DNA of 64,000 nucleotides, from positions 2,044,001 to 2,108,000 of the forward strand of contig JAQFVV010012535.1 of assembly GCA_028023455.1 (NCBI GenBank), given 5' to 3'. The DNA comes from Epiperipatus broadwayi (taxonomy: Eukaryota; Onychophora; Udeonychophora; Euonychophora; Peripatidae). The notes under the pieces were generated by a model. That model made no database searches, was not told where the DNA came from, and worked only from the letters and a program-made list of their open reading frames with translations. A program made the translations under genes and the position numbers. Positions 34,637-44,989 of this stretch are shown here, piece by piece; position 1 is the stretch's first letter; each line of letters starts with the position of its first letter.

Positions 34637-36490
34637 GTTAGTTTTCTCTTGATCTTTTTATTAGATAAATATTATTTGTTTTTATAAATTTTACAGAACA
34701 GAATAATGATAAACTTACATATTTTCTTGAACATTAATGTTTCATGGTTTTACTTATATACTTTCTAGCAGTTTATATTAAACATAGACTTGAATCATTT
34801 GGTTTTGTTTATCATAGAAACAAAACCTGTTGCCTTTTTTGCTTGTCGTTATGACAAGCCTTCTTAAACGTAATATGAAACACCGCTAGGGAATATTATT
34901 ACTTTCAGTTGTATTAAGATCTTATGCTTTATTTTAAATGAATGTTATTATTTTTTTATATATTTACATTTGAATTTTGGAAAGAGATCTTCAAAGTTTA
35001 TTATGTAGTTTCTAATATTGAAATATTAAAATAATTTGTATAAAAGACTAACAAGCAATAACAAACTTCTACCTGCGGTGATTAAGTGTTATCGCTTGGC
35101 CGTATTATATTATATTATTTACTTATAGATGTCAGCCTTCGATCCGATAATTTAATATACTTATATTAATTATTTGTCTTTTGTTAAAAAAAAATCATTA
35201 GTTAATTATTTATTTATGTATTATAGTTTACATATTGAATATATAATGCTCAATAATTTAGTTTAGTGTTCCGTGTTATCATGTTTATTTATCTTATAAT
35301 ACTTTTAAAAAAAAAAAACCCGCTCACATCTTAATTTTTTGAGCATAGTTATACACAAAGTTTGAAGTTTTTTATACTGCCCTTTAATAATTGTTTTAAA
35401 CTAAAAGTTACTAATAAATAAAGTTATTTCTATCTTTTCAGCATTAAGAGCTATATAATTCATTGTAAGGAGATTCTTTGATTTTTCTTTGAAGTCTTAT
35501 AAGAACTTAGACAAATTTCCAATATCGGCCCCATATGTTTATTTCAGTATTATTTACGTTGTAAATGAACGTGTAGGGTTGTTCATCAATATGCATCAGC
35601 CAATATTTATATCTTGAGTTTAAGACCAAGAAAATGCCGTGCTTTTTATGTTTAGATCTTTATAATTAATAAACAAAACCAGTTTCCTATTCTAGTGCCA
35701 ACTATTATAAGATTTAATTATCAATGGTAATAAGCGGTAGTAACTAGATCGTATTAACCATCCCATCACTGAAAACATGGGATTCAATACTGGGGCCATT
35801 GCAGTTATGCATCTTAATTCCTTTGTTACTATCAAGTTAATAACCTGAAACTGAAAAAAAGACATTAAAATTTTGAAGTTAACTCTATTTGATTGTACAA
35901 TTATATAGGTTTGAAATCAATTCAGTAAGTATATGCTTTAACCTGTTCTATTCAAACTTTTCCTGGCTAGAAATGCTAATACCAACATATCACTTGATTG
36001 TATACCCTTGCGTAGTTTAGTGCAATGGTAGAATAATAGACCGGAGTTCAAGACCCAAGAATTGCATTTCCAGTTCCATTATTTCCAATGTGTAAATTTC
36101 TTACAAACTCCTGAACAATAAACTATTTATTTTTTTGCCTTGATTATATCAATGAAAGCAATATTCTATTCTAGAAACTAGACGTTCTCTTGTTTATATT
36201 ATTGTAGTAAGCTGAAATAATTAAGTAGTGTGTTGATATTCCTCTTATTGTTCTAAACTGATACATTAGTTAGGTTTACAAAAACTGGAAGAATGGGTTC
36301 GTGTGTGCATGAATGCTAATTCTTTATTATATTTACAATCACGATAGGCAAATTAATTGCAACTTATTCTTTGGAGATCATAAAACTTTCATCATTTAAG
36401 TTACTTGATTAGTAATTGAATTGAAAGATGAATTGTTTAATATGGAGACATGCTGCACAAATTAGGAGAATTATATAATATTAAATGGGA
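34637..36490. other. NELFA intron 1, first part
   Basis: No coding exon recognised. CpG is slightly raised to about 35600, which may mark 5' regulatory sequence. A degenerate tRNA-like motif lies at 36010-36060. Confidence 0.4.
36010..36060 (+). repeat. Degenerate tRNA-like SINE head
   Basis: An A-box-like TAGTTTAGTGCAATGG (36013-36028) is followed by a B-box-like GAGTTCAAGACCC (about 36044-36056). Stems do not form. Probably an old SINE. Confidence 0.35.
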
Positions 36491-36513
36491 TAATGCGGGA
36501 TATTATTAAGTTA

Positions 36514-36588
36514 CAAAAAAAAAAAAATCAAATCAGATGTCACATGATCTAATTTAATAAGCTTGTATTGCGAGCGCTCTATATAATA
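36514..36588 (-). mobile_element. 75-bp truncated insertion of the palindromic family (subfamily B end)
   Basis: An A-run followed by TCAAATCAGATGTCACATGATC...AAGCTTGTATTG...GCTCTATATAATA. The same order of blocks occurs at 46514-46580 in subfamily B. It is flanked by a perfect 14-bp duplication, ATATTATTAAGTTA, at 36500-36513 and 36589-36602. Only the outer end is retained, so this is a one-sided truncation of a complete insertion event. Confidence 0.7.
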
Positions 36589-37493
36589 ATATTATTAAGT
36601 TAGAAGGGAAGTTAAAGAGACAATTGATTTGAAACGTTGACATATACAAATATTGGAAGCACAAGAGGAGTAGAATTTATTATAAATAAAAAATGAAGAA
36701 ACATTGTGGATATTGATGACATAACTACTAAAGTGACAAGATTAGTTTTTCTGCTTAATGGAAGATATCCAATGTAAATAATTTAGTTTTATGCTCCAAT
36801 AAGTTAATCTAAAATAGAAAGCTTTGATATAAATGTACAAAATGCTTTTGATGTTGTTCAAACATTTTAATGTTTGGCATGGGATATTTTAATGCTAGAA
36901 TTGGAATATAACTAAGGGAAGAAAGTGTAGGTGGTAAACTTAATTATAGAGAAGCAAATGAGAGAGCATTTAAATTTGTGGAATTGGCACACTAGGAATA
37001 AATTCTTTCTTTGAGGAAAATATTAAGCAGAAATAAATATGAAAGGATGCAAATGAAGATATAGCAGAATTGGATTATATTTTGATTATCAAAACATATT
37101 TATTTCAAGATTGTAATGTTCTTAATAAATTCAACTCAGAAAGTGGTCATTGATTAATGAGACTAAGATATGTATTAATCTAAGCTAGACAAAAATTATT
37201 ATGATAGTATTATTAGTTGATAATCCTAACCTTCAGAAATTACGCCTTTGAATTTAAAATAGAACTTGCAAATCATTTTAAAATATTTATAAACTTTGAA
37301 AATGTCTGATATGAATGAGATCAATAATAAGAGATGATAATCTGCTAAGAATTGCTACACTAATAGCTGATACAAAAGAATAGCAGTTCATGGAAAATTT
37401 TCTATAAGATAAGAAAATATATGAATAAAAGAAGAAATATAATAATCTTTGAAAATATCTCATTTAGAAAAATTGAATACCTGAAATTGCATA

Positions 37494-37760
37494 GAGGCAA
37501 AACTCTCCATATAGTAGTGCTAGTGCCACTCAGTGCAAGCCACAGTAATCAATGAATGCAGGAAGGTTTGTGTATAAAATCCATATCTGGTGCTTATTCA
37601 TCCAATATCCCAGGCTAGTTTCTAGCTTATGGCTTTCATCAGTGAGGAGCGTTGGATCTTAGAGTACTGAATGGTGCTATTGTATAGAGAGTTTTGCCTC
37701 TATGTAAACAGCTTGTGTAAGCATAAAGAATGGTGATTATGTGATGTTTAGTGATTTAAT
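37494..37760 (+). mobile_element. Palindromic hammerhead element, copy 3 (subfamily A)
   Basis: The left arm (37496-37680) is nearly complete up to just past the ribozyme; the right arm retains only the terminal GTATAGAGAGTTTTGCC and the outer segment (to 37760), so the centre and right ribozyme are deleted. The flanks CTGAAATTGCATA (37481-37493) and CTGAAATTCTGTA (37761-37773) match at 10 of 13 positions. It sits inside the RTE-like relic, so it is younger than that LINE. Confidence 0.7.
37600..37657 (-). ncRNA. Hammerhead ribozyme with compensatory stem II change (copy 3)
   Basis: CUGAUGA and GAAA are intact. Stem II is AGC-CAUAA-GCU where other copies have GGC-CAYAA-GCC: both partners changed and pairing is kept. 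The cleavage triplet has become GCC, which is expected to abolish cleavage. The outer stem AUCCAA/UUGGAU remains. Confidence 0.7.
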
Positions 37761-38294
37761 CTGAAATTCTGTAAAATGATACAGGAGAGTTAATGATATC
37801 AAAAAAATATATAACTGTAGAAAAGAATAAATTTCCAAAGATTAAAGCCTTTTCTCTTTATAAAAAGGTAAACAACAACTTGTAAGGCAAATTTTTTAAG
37901 CATTGAAAAGAAACTATGACACTTTCTAAATAGAGGGATGATATTGTGAAATTTGCTGGAAGAATTTTCTACAATTGTGTCATTTACTTATTTATTAATA
38001 CACATATTTTTTTAATACTGTGTACTGTTACTGACCTCATTGAAAAAATTAAAAGACTGTGTGGAATTGGGCTGGGCATATTGCTAGGAGAGATGATAAT
38101 AAATGGACAACTGAAATCTTAAACTGGATTCCAAGAGATTGTAAAAGATTCAGAAAGAGACCACATGTGAGATGGATGGATGAAATAAGACAGTGTGCAG
38201 GGGTGATGTGGAGAAGAGAAGCTAAAGATCGGAGATGGATTGAACTTGGAGAGATCTTCATCCTGCAGTGGATTGATAATGGTTGATGATGATG

Positions 38295-39285
38295 ATTAAC
38301 AAAATATCATAAAGGAATCTGCAGAGCAAGGAGATAGATATCTTTAATGGTTTATTGAGTCCTTCAGTTCCATCATAGCCATAAATTTGACAATCATTAA
38401 CTGAGATTCATGGCTTATATTTGACCACACCATCATAGATCACTGACTATGAATTCTATTTATAAAACAAATGAGTTTAATAACTTGATTTTTCTGAATA
38501 TTTTAATGAGTCTTCATTAAAGTCTATGAAAATCAAATCTATCTGGTATTAGTGTTGGACCAGGAAAAATAAATTTGTTTGGAATTTCATAAGAAGTCCA
38601 TTTTTACATCATAATTCTTCAATGGTTTTAAGAGATTTTTTATTAAACAGATGGGTTTTAAATAGTGAAAGTATATCTCGGGATATTGGCAAGTCTGATA
38701 TCTCTTTTATAAATTTTCTCTGAGGCAATTTCTTTTATATCTGTTGGAGGAATACATAAAAGAACAGGAAGTCATTGTAAAGAATTAGACTTGAGTATGT
38801 CCGCAATATTTCTCATAGCAATATTTTAATAAAGTTTACATTAGGCACTTTTCTTTTAAATAAAGAGCGGTATTCACCAGTAAAATATGCTAGTGCTAAG
38901 GAATCTGCAAAATATTTGCATCACAATCCCAAATAGTGCCAGACAGTCTCTTGTATAAAAGAGAAAAATCAAAGAATAAGTGATTTCAAGCAGATGTGCG
39001 AAATGGGAATCATGTCAAAACAAAAAAAAATATCTTAAATGGGGGAAAATATGATAATCACATTTAAAATTTATATGTTTTAAGTATTGTGGACTTATTT
39101 GAATGGTAATGCATAATTGTAGAATCAACTGTCTCTAATAGCGGTTAGAATATTTATAAAAATAATCATATTTTAATCTCTAATTGTTTAAAGAATTCTT
39201 AAATAGCATACTATAAAATTGTTTCAGTGTAATGTTGCAAAAAAGTTATATTCAGATTATGAGGTGTTTCCACTTTTCTTTTTAT
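38295..39285. other. Non-coding stretch, origin unclear
   Basis: No domain recognised. Some parts look like decayed coding sequence but with stops in every frame. Confidence 0.35.
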
Positions 39286-39291
39286 TTAGAG

Positions 39292-40000
39292 CAGGGATGG
39301 GGAATTTTCAGCCTGCAGGGAACTTTGGCTTCCGGACATTTTAAAAAATATATATAAAATAGCCTTGTATAAAATTTCTATTTAAACAAGCATAGTGCAA
39401 TTATTAAATTAAGAGTTAAGTAAAATAAAAGATTTATTTTCTCAACTTCATCATTTTCTCCAACTTTTATAATACTTCTAGTTTATTCTATCAGAGGTAC
39501 AATATTTCAACAAATTATCCATATTGTGTGGTCTATCTGACTATGGACTTAATCTATGACACTGAGGGCCTTTTGTTTATTTTTATAATGAATTTCACAG
39601 ATGAATATTAGCAAAAAATAAAATTTAAATTTTACTTCGTTTTATTATTATTATTATTTTGTATTTAATTTTTTTTTATTAAAATGGATACACCGAGTAA
39701 GATAAAAAAAATTGACACAATAAATCATCCATTTCAAAAGAAATGGAACAAAACCTTTTTTTTTTAATAGAGAGAAATAGTAAATTGATATGCCTGATAG
39801 TGTTTCACTTAATAAAGAATATAATATTAAAATGCACTCTTTATCAAAACATTCTGATTACTACAATTTTTGGGGGGAAAAATAAATATTAAAATAAAAA
39901 ACTTGAAAAGGTGCATCATCAAATGTTGACATGTTTATAAAAAGTACAAACAACTCAGAAAATTCTACGAAGGTAAGTTAGATTATTTAAAAAAACCCAG
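39292..40000 (+). pseudogene. hAT element relic with BED-type zinc-finger transposase start
   Basis: The left terminus CAGGGATGGGGAATTTTCAG matches the CAGGGGTGGGGAAC type of hAT end. From about 39683 the frame reads TPSKIKKIDTINHPFQKKWNKTFFF...SVSLNKEYNIKMHSLSKHSDYYNF, the BED-finger N-terminal part of ZBED/SCAND3-like hAT transposases (pattern KWxxxYFF...LICxxxVxVxKEYNIKRHYETKH). The first finger cysteine pair is lost to a frameshift. No right terminus was found; the element is truncated or was disrupted by the palindromic copy 4 insertion region. Confidence 0.7.
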
Positions 40001-40126
40001 AAATTTTGAAATCATTTGTGAAGGGTAGTTTATAAAAGACTCCATCCTAAAAGAAATTCGAGGATATAAATAAGTCACAAAGAATACAAGATGAATTGGA
40101 AAAATTATCAGTAAATCTGCAACAGT

Positions 40127-40129
<3 letters not shown>

Positions 40130-40157
<28 letters not shown>
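40130..40157 (+). repeat. (AAT)n microsatellite
   Basis: About nine uninterrupted AAT units. Confidence 0.9.
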
Positions 40158-40760
40158 TTATTTTTCATTCTCAAAAAAAAAAAAGTATACTTCATTTAAG
40201 GAATGAAAGTTGAAATTGGCCTACCAGTTGAAAATATTGCCCTTTATTAATGATTAGGAATAAATTAATTAAATCTTTGATTGAATTTAGCAGGATAATT
40301 GTTAAGTAGATAATTTTGTATGGTCTGCAATTGATGTTATGAATATTCAAACGGCCCTTGGTAGAGGTTGTGCATATTGTTTTTATTGGATTAGGAATAA
40401 AACTTCAGTCATTGTAAATAAATTTCCAAAATTTTATTTTCTCAAAAAGATTTGTGAAATTAAACCTATATCATAATCATCATAGAAGAGTGTTCTACAT
40501 TCCAGATCTGATTTCATGAATATATTGAATAAAGTAGGTGAGAGAATTGAATTTTGTGGTAGACAATTCTGTAAAATTTTATATCTCATATGATTATCAG
40601 TATCACCACTAAACATCACATGATCACCATCTCTTATGTTAGCAAATAACTGTTATTAAACAGGCAAAACTCTCCATACAATAGTGCCACCCTGTGCCAA
40701 CCAGAATAATCAATGGATGCCAGAAGGCTAGTGCATAAAATCTCCATCTAGTGCCTACTC

Positions 40761-40819
40761 ATCCAATATCCCCAGACTAGTTTCTGGTTTGTGGCCTTCA
40801 TCAGTGAGGAGCCTTGGAT
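40761..40819 (-). ncRNA. Hammerhead ribozyme (left arm of copy 4)
   Basis: All core residues are present (CUGAUGA, GAAA, GUC) with both parts of stem I. Stem II is GGC-CACAA-ACC, so its loop-closing pair is C-A; the other two pairs are kept. Confidence 0.72.
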
Positions 40820-41495
40820 CTGAGAGCATTGCACCTAGATCTTAGGATTTAATGCAACCCTCCAGCAGCCACCTTTTATCTCTACTTAACTACAAAACTA
40901 TGAGAATGAAATTGAAAACACAATAATATTTTCAATCTAAGCTCAATACCTTACGTAGTCATATGTGTCTGAACTCAGTTCAGTACCCATACATTTTGGT
41001 GTCTTTGGCTCTTTAACAACCATAGCCACCACTATCCTATTAGGCAGGTTTGGTGTTAAACCACTAAACATCACATGATCACCATCTTCTTATGCTAGCA
41101 CATAACTATTATTAAACAGGCAAAACTCTTCATATATTAGTGCCATCCATTGATTACTCTGTTTGGCACAGGGTGGCACTACTGTATGGAGAGTTTTGCC
41201 TATTTAATAACAGTTATGTGCTAGCATAAGAGATGGTGATAATGTGATGTTTAGTGGTTTAACACCAATCCTGTCTAATAGGATAGTGGTGGCTATTATT
41301 GTTAAAGAGCCAAAGACACCAAAATGTATGGGTGATGAACTGAGTTCAGACCCATATGACTATATAAGCTATTGAGCGTAGATTGAAAATATTGTGTTTT
41401 CAATTTCATTCTCATAGTTTTGTAGTTAAGTAGAGATAAAAGGTGGCTGCTGGAGGATTGCATTAGATCCTAAGATCTAGGTGCAGTGCTCTCAG

Positions 41496-41554
41496 ATCTA
41501 AGGCTCCTCACTGATGAAGGCCACAAGCCAGAAACTAGTCTGGGGATATTGGAT
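41496..41554 (+). ncRNA. Hammerhead ribozyme (right arm of copy 4), core intact
   Basis: CUGAUGA at 41511-41517, stem II GGC-CACAA-GCC, GAAA, ACUAGU and GUC are all intact. Stem I inner UCCUCA/UGGGGA is intact; the outer strand is AUCUAA against UUGGAU, replacing a C-G with a U-G pair. Predicted cleavage follows C41540. Confidence 0.78.
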
Positions 41555-41972
41555 GAGTAGGCACTAGATGGGCATTTTATGCACTAACCTTCTGGCATCC
41601 ATTGATTACTCTGGTTAGCACAGGGTGGCACTACTGTATTGAGAGTTTTGCCTGTTTATTATCAGTGCCACTTGAATCTTACTATTGAAAGCATTTTATT
41701 AAGTTAATAATTTTCCATATTTAATCGTTTTAACAATTTTTATGCCATATTTTCAAACAGAACTGTAAACTGAGTTTAGATCAATAACGGTAGCACCAAT
41801 TTTTAATGTATTTTGAAAACTCAAGACATGAAATTAAAATATTTGTAATAATTTCATTTCTTTATAGATTCTTCATGCAATTAAATCTATGAAAAAATAC
41901 TAAGTGAAGAAATAGAAAAATTGTTATTCAAAGCTATGTATAGCAAACACTAAAAATAAAAATCTATTAAAT

Positions 41973-43900
41973 CAGGAGTCGCCAATGTTTTTTTCTGAAG
42001 AATTTCATAAGTACGTTTTTAGCATATAGTGGTCCAGTTGATAAAAAAGATAAAGAAAGAAAAAAAAATAGAAAAAAATATACACCATTTATGACAAAAA
42101 ATTATAATAAAAGGTGCACTTAGTATTATAATATAGTCATAATTAATTGTTTTTTAATTATTTAAAACATTGAAATATTTGTTGTTTTAAGAATTATTGA
42201 GTTGTTTGGTTTTATGCGCTAAGTAATTAATTTGAAATAATTTTGCAAATATCCATTATTCTCGATCAATATTTTGATTTTATATATTTCACTCAATATT
42301 TTATGCAAATTTATCAAAATTTTATTTTTGAACAATAATTTGTAAATTGATTAATTGTAATTCTAAATCTTTATCTACTTCTAAAACATTTATATTGTAT
42401 AGGTTCTGAAATAATGAAAATAATTTCCCTTTATTTTTGAAACCAAATCCATATGAAAGGCTTTTGTTTTGAGAAAATTTAACCATAGGAAAAATCACAA
42501 TTTGATATACTACATACACCACATGAAAAGTAGACGAAATCATGATAGTTGATATGATTTTTAACTAATTTTAATTTTCTTTGAAAATTGTTAATACTGT
42601 ACTTTCTTATGATTTTTTTTTTTTTTTTGTTTTCACAAATTCATAAAAAAAATGTAAGTCCCCATAATAACTTGAAATCTATAATTCCAAACTGATTTTA
42701 CATTTTCATTTATGAATTTTTCTATTTTGGTTTTAATTTGAAAAAATATCTTCAACACATTACAGCCTAACCATCATATTTCCATATCATACAGTAACTC
42801 ATCATATTCCTCATCAGTTTTTTCCAAAAAGATTTTAACTGGTGGTAGTTCAAACCAGTACTAATTATTATCTACACAATTGTGTCTGAAGATAAAAAAC
42901 AATGATTGCTGATGAATTGTACATTGAAATTGTGTAGGTTTTTGAAGAAACAACATATTTATTAACATATATGCTGAAAACACTATTTTTTCCTGTCATA
43001 GTTTTGGCCCCATCAATTTTAATTGCTATCAACAATTTAACTCAAGTTGCAGATCTTTGAACATTTTTCATAACATCTAAAAGTATTTTCTCCAAAAATC
43101 CTATCCTTCAAACTTTCAAGTGAAAAAGATTTTCTTTGACTTAATTTTGATTGATACCAAACTTGAAAATGAGTAATTATGCTATACTTTTAATATTTTT
43201 ACTTTTATCAATTGTAAATGAATAACTTAATATTCAGAATTATTTTCCTTTTCCTTATTCTACTGTAATTAATGAAGTTTCAGTGTTTCGAATGATGGAT
43301 AAGTAAAGATTTATTCAGTTTAAGTTTGTTAACTGTAGCTGGGTGCACTTTTGGCCGGTGAAGCCCGAATCATAGCACTCATGGCTTCACCGGCCAAAAG
43401 CACTCTCAGCTACAGTTAACACTGTAAACCGAATAAATCTTTACTTATTGGACATTTGAAACATTGAAACTTTTTTAATTGAATAATTTGTAAAATGTGG
43501 AATTTTTGATAAATTTACAGCTACAAAATTCTTGATTTTATCTTGATGTATTTCTAATACAGTTGATAGATATGTTTAGTTCACAAATTGATCATCAATA
43601 AACACCCTTCCTTCTTCACTATAATTTGAGATGCTTATAAATTATTTTTAATTGTATTAAAATTCTGATTTGTGAAATATTTTATTTGTTGCTGCTGTCT
43701 TTTGAAATTCAGAATTATAATTCTCTTTGAAAAGCTTTGTAAATAGAAATCACCTTTCTATTTTGAATAAAGAAGTATTTTTTAATCCAATGAAAATTAT
43801 TTTAACATTCAAGTATTTTAAATATTCAAACGAACCAAATTATCTTAACCATCTCATTTTAAAACATAAAGCTCTGTAGGGCATATTGATGAGAAGAAAT
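41973..43900 (-). pseudogene. hAT transposase relic (ZBED/SCAND3-like)
   Basis: The left end CAGGAGTCGCCAATGTTTTTTTCTG is the inverse-strand 3' terminus of a hAT element (type CAGGGGTCGCCAACC). On the minus strand, at about 42985-43015, KIDGAKTMTGKN corresponds to the conserved CTDGAxAMTGKxSG catalytic block. About 42870-42930 gives an IHQQSL segment matching the conserved CxIHQQxL/HREAL region, and 43680-43800 may hold the decayed BED-finger side. Many stops. No right terminus was identified. A separate MITE has inserted at about 43274-43471. Confidence 0.7.
43274..43471. mobile_element. Foldback MITE with long inverted repeats
   Basis: Two arms of about 88 bases (43274-43367 and 43384-43471) are near-perfect inverse copies around a 16-base loop. 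The innermost part, CTTTTGGCCGGTGAAGCC, pairs perfectly over 18 bases with its partner. Arms share GTAAAGATTTATTC, GTTAACTGTAGCTG and AGTTTCAATGTTT-type blocks. The element interrupts the hAT relic. It is not related to the hammerhead palindromes: no CUGANGA/GAAA core. Confidence 0.7.
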
Positions 43901-44179
43901 ATGTTGTTGCTGCATGGAGTGCAGTTAAGATTTCGGAAAACTTTTTGTTAACTATGAACAAAATATGTGCATGAATGCTGTTTATTAATTAATATATAAT
44001 AATTAACCATTTATTGCTTGCAATGATATTCTAAATAGATCAAGTGCAATTATAAAAAGTCACTGTATAGTGAAAAAATTTAATAATTTTCTGCTGAGAG
44101 ATACTATTTATCATTATTTTCAACTATTATCAATCCTGTGTAGGATGAATAGAAACCAGTCCCTATCTTATGCAAGAGT

Positions 44180-44447
44180 GGTGTAGTGAAAATGACAATA
44201 CAGAAATATTATTCAATATCTTGGAAATTTTTTTTTAAGACTTCAATCATTCATAATATATCTATTAACACGTTCAGCCCAGCTCCATTTCAGTTTGTTT
44301 TCTCAACCATGCATTTCATTTTCATTCTCTTCTTGTTACTCTTAACATTCATTTCTCCATACTTCATGAATAGTCTGAAGCTTCTGAAGTGCTTTGATGT
44401 TAAGTGATCAAGTCTCAGATTCATAAATAAGAAATGGTAAAACACAT
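44180..44447 (-). mobile_element. RTE-like LINE fragment
   Basis: Shares ordered blocks with 61188-61410: CAGCYCCATTTYAGTTTGTTTTCTC, CATTTCATTTTC, AGTCTGAAG...CTGAAGTGCT, AAGTGATCAAG...CAGATTCATAAATAAGA, AAACAC/ACATCTATTA. On the minus strand these are parts of a reverse transcriptase C-terminal region. Heavily decayed. Confidence 0.6.
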
Positions 44448-44462
44448 CTATTAATAATCTTA

Positions 44463-44926
44463 AAACATCTCATGATCACTATCTTCCATGCTTGCTCATA
44501 ACTGTTGTTAAAATAGGCAAAACTCTCTTCATACAGTAGTGCCACTCTAAGCAAGACAGAGTAATCAATGGATGCCAGAAGGCTTGTGCATAAAATCCCT
44601 ATCTAGTGCCTACTCATCCAATATCCCCAAAATAGTTTCTGGCTTATGGCCTTCGTCAGTGAGGAGCCTTGGATCTGAGAGCCCTGCACCTAGATCTTAG
44701 GATCTAATGCAAACCTCCAGCAGCCACCTTTTAACTCTACATAACTACTAAACTGTGAGAATAAAATTGAAAACACACAGATATTTTCAATCTAAGCTTA
44801 GTAGCTTAAATAGTCATATGGGTCTGAACTCAGTTCAGCACCCATACATGTTGGTGTCTTTTGCCTGGCATCCATTGATTACTCTGTCTTGCTTAGAGTG
44901 GCACTACTGTATGGAGAGAGTTTTGC
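44463..44926 (-). mobile_element. Palindromic hammerhead element, copy 5 (subfamily A)
   Basis: It has the outer segment, a complete left arm and the conserved GTCTGAACTCAGTTCAG centre. An internal deletion then joins GGTGTCTTTTGCC to the last part of the right arm (GGCATCCATTGATTACTC...AGTTTTGC). It is flanked by a perfect 15-bp duplication, CTATTAATAATCTTA, at 44448-44462 and 44927-44941. The left copy lies in recognisable LINE sequence, which confirms it is target DNA. The first few bases of the right copy also resemble the element's own continuation, so the true duplication could be slightly shorter. Confidence 0.78.
44616..44674 (-). ncRNA. Hammerhead ribozyme, cleavage site mutated (copy 5)
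   Basis: CUGACGA, stem II GGC-CAUAA-GCC, GAAA and both parts of stem I are present, but ACUAGUC has become ACUAUUU, removing the stem III palindrome and the GUC triplet. Confidence 0.65.
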
Positions 44927-44989
44927 CTATTAATAATCTTATTATTAGACAAGTTTTTTTTTAATATTAGGCACTTAAACTTTTTTTTT

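Larger units (their letters stand above)
36620..38290 (+). pseudogene. RTE-like LINE relic (endonuclease plus C-terminal tail)
   Basis: Across frames the plus strand reads VEFIINKKMKK (about 36672), DIDDITTKVTRLVFLLNGRYPM then FYAP (36705-36800), FNARIG (36888-36905) and a DYILI...LFQDCNVLNKFN segment (37070-37135); these are the apurinic endonuclease motifs of RTE-type elements. After a gap comes the C-terminal block WAGHIARRDDNKWTTEILNWIPR...RPHVRWMDEIRQ...AKDRRWIELGEIFILQWIDNG (38065-38285) and a short TGATGATGATGAT tail. Palindromic copy 3 has inserted at 37494-37760. No reverse transcriptase core was recognised between the two parts, so it was probably deleted. Confidence 0.85.
40607..41657 (-). 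mobile_element. Palindromic hammerhead element, copy 4, about 1 kb (subfamily A)
   Basis: The largest copy. The left arm (40660-41130) and right arm (41170-41657) are near-complementary, each about 470 bases. The flanks ATTATCAGTATCAC (40593-40606) and ATTATCAGTGCCAC (41658-41671) match at 12 of 14 positions. The centre (41060-41270) is itself a small palindrome made of two outer segments facing away from each other. On the plus strand CATCCATTGATTACTCTG...GAGTTTTGCC occurs at about 41144 and again at 41596, 452 bases apart in the same orientation. The right half is therefore one full monomer plus an overlap, as expected for a partial tandem dimer, and the left half is the same in inverse. 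Confidence 0.82.

Noticed and set aside
40607-41657. Interpretation of the palindromes as hAT or foldback DNA transposons
   Set aside because: Ends do not match hAT termini, flanking duplications are longer than 8-10 bp and vary in length, and truncated copies keep only one end.
42905-42935. CTGATGA followed by GAAA near 42910 as another hammerhead
   Set aside because: No pairing stem I strands and no cleavage triplet; the sequence belongs to the decayed hAT transposase.
44755-44964. 69-codon plus-strand ORF
   Set aside because: Falls across the arm and junction of palindromic copy 5; a shadow of the repeat.
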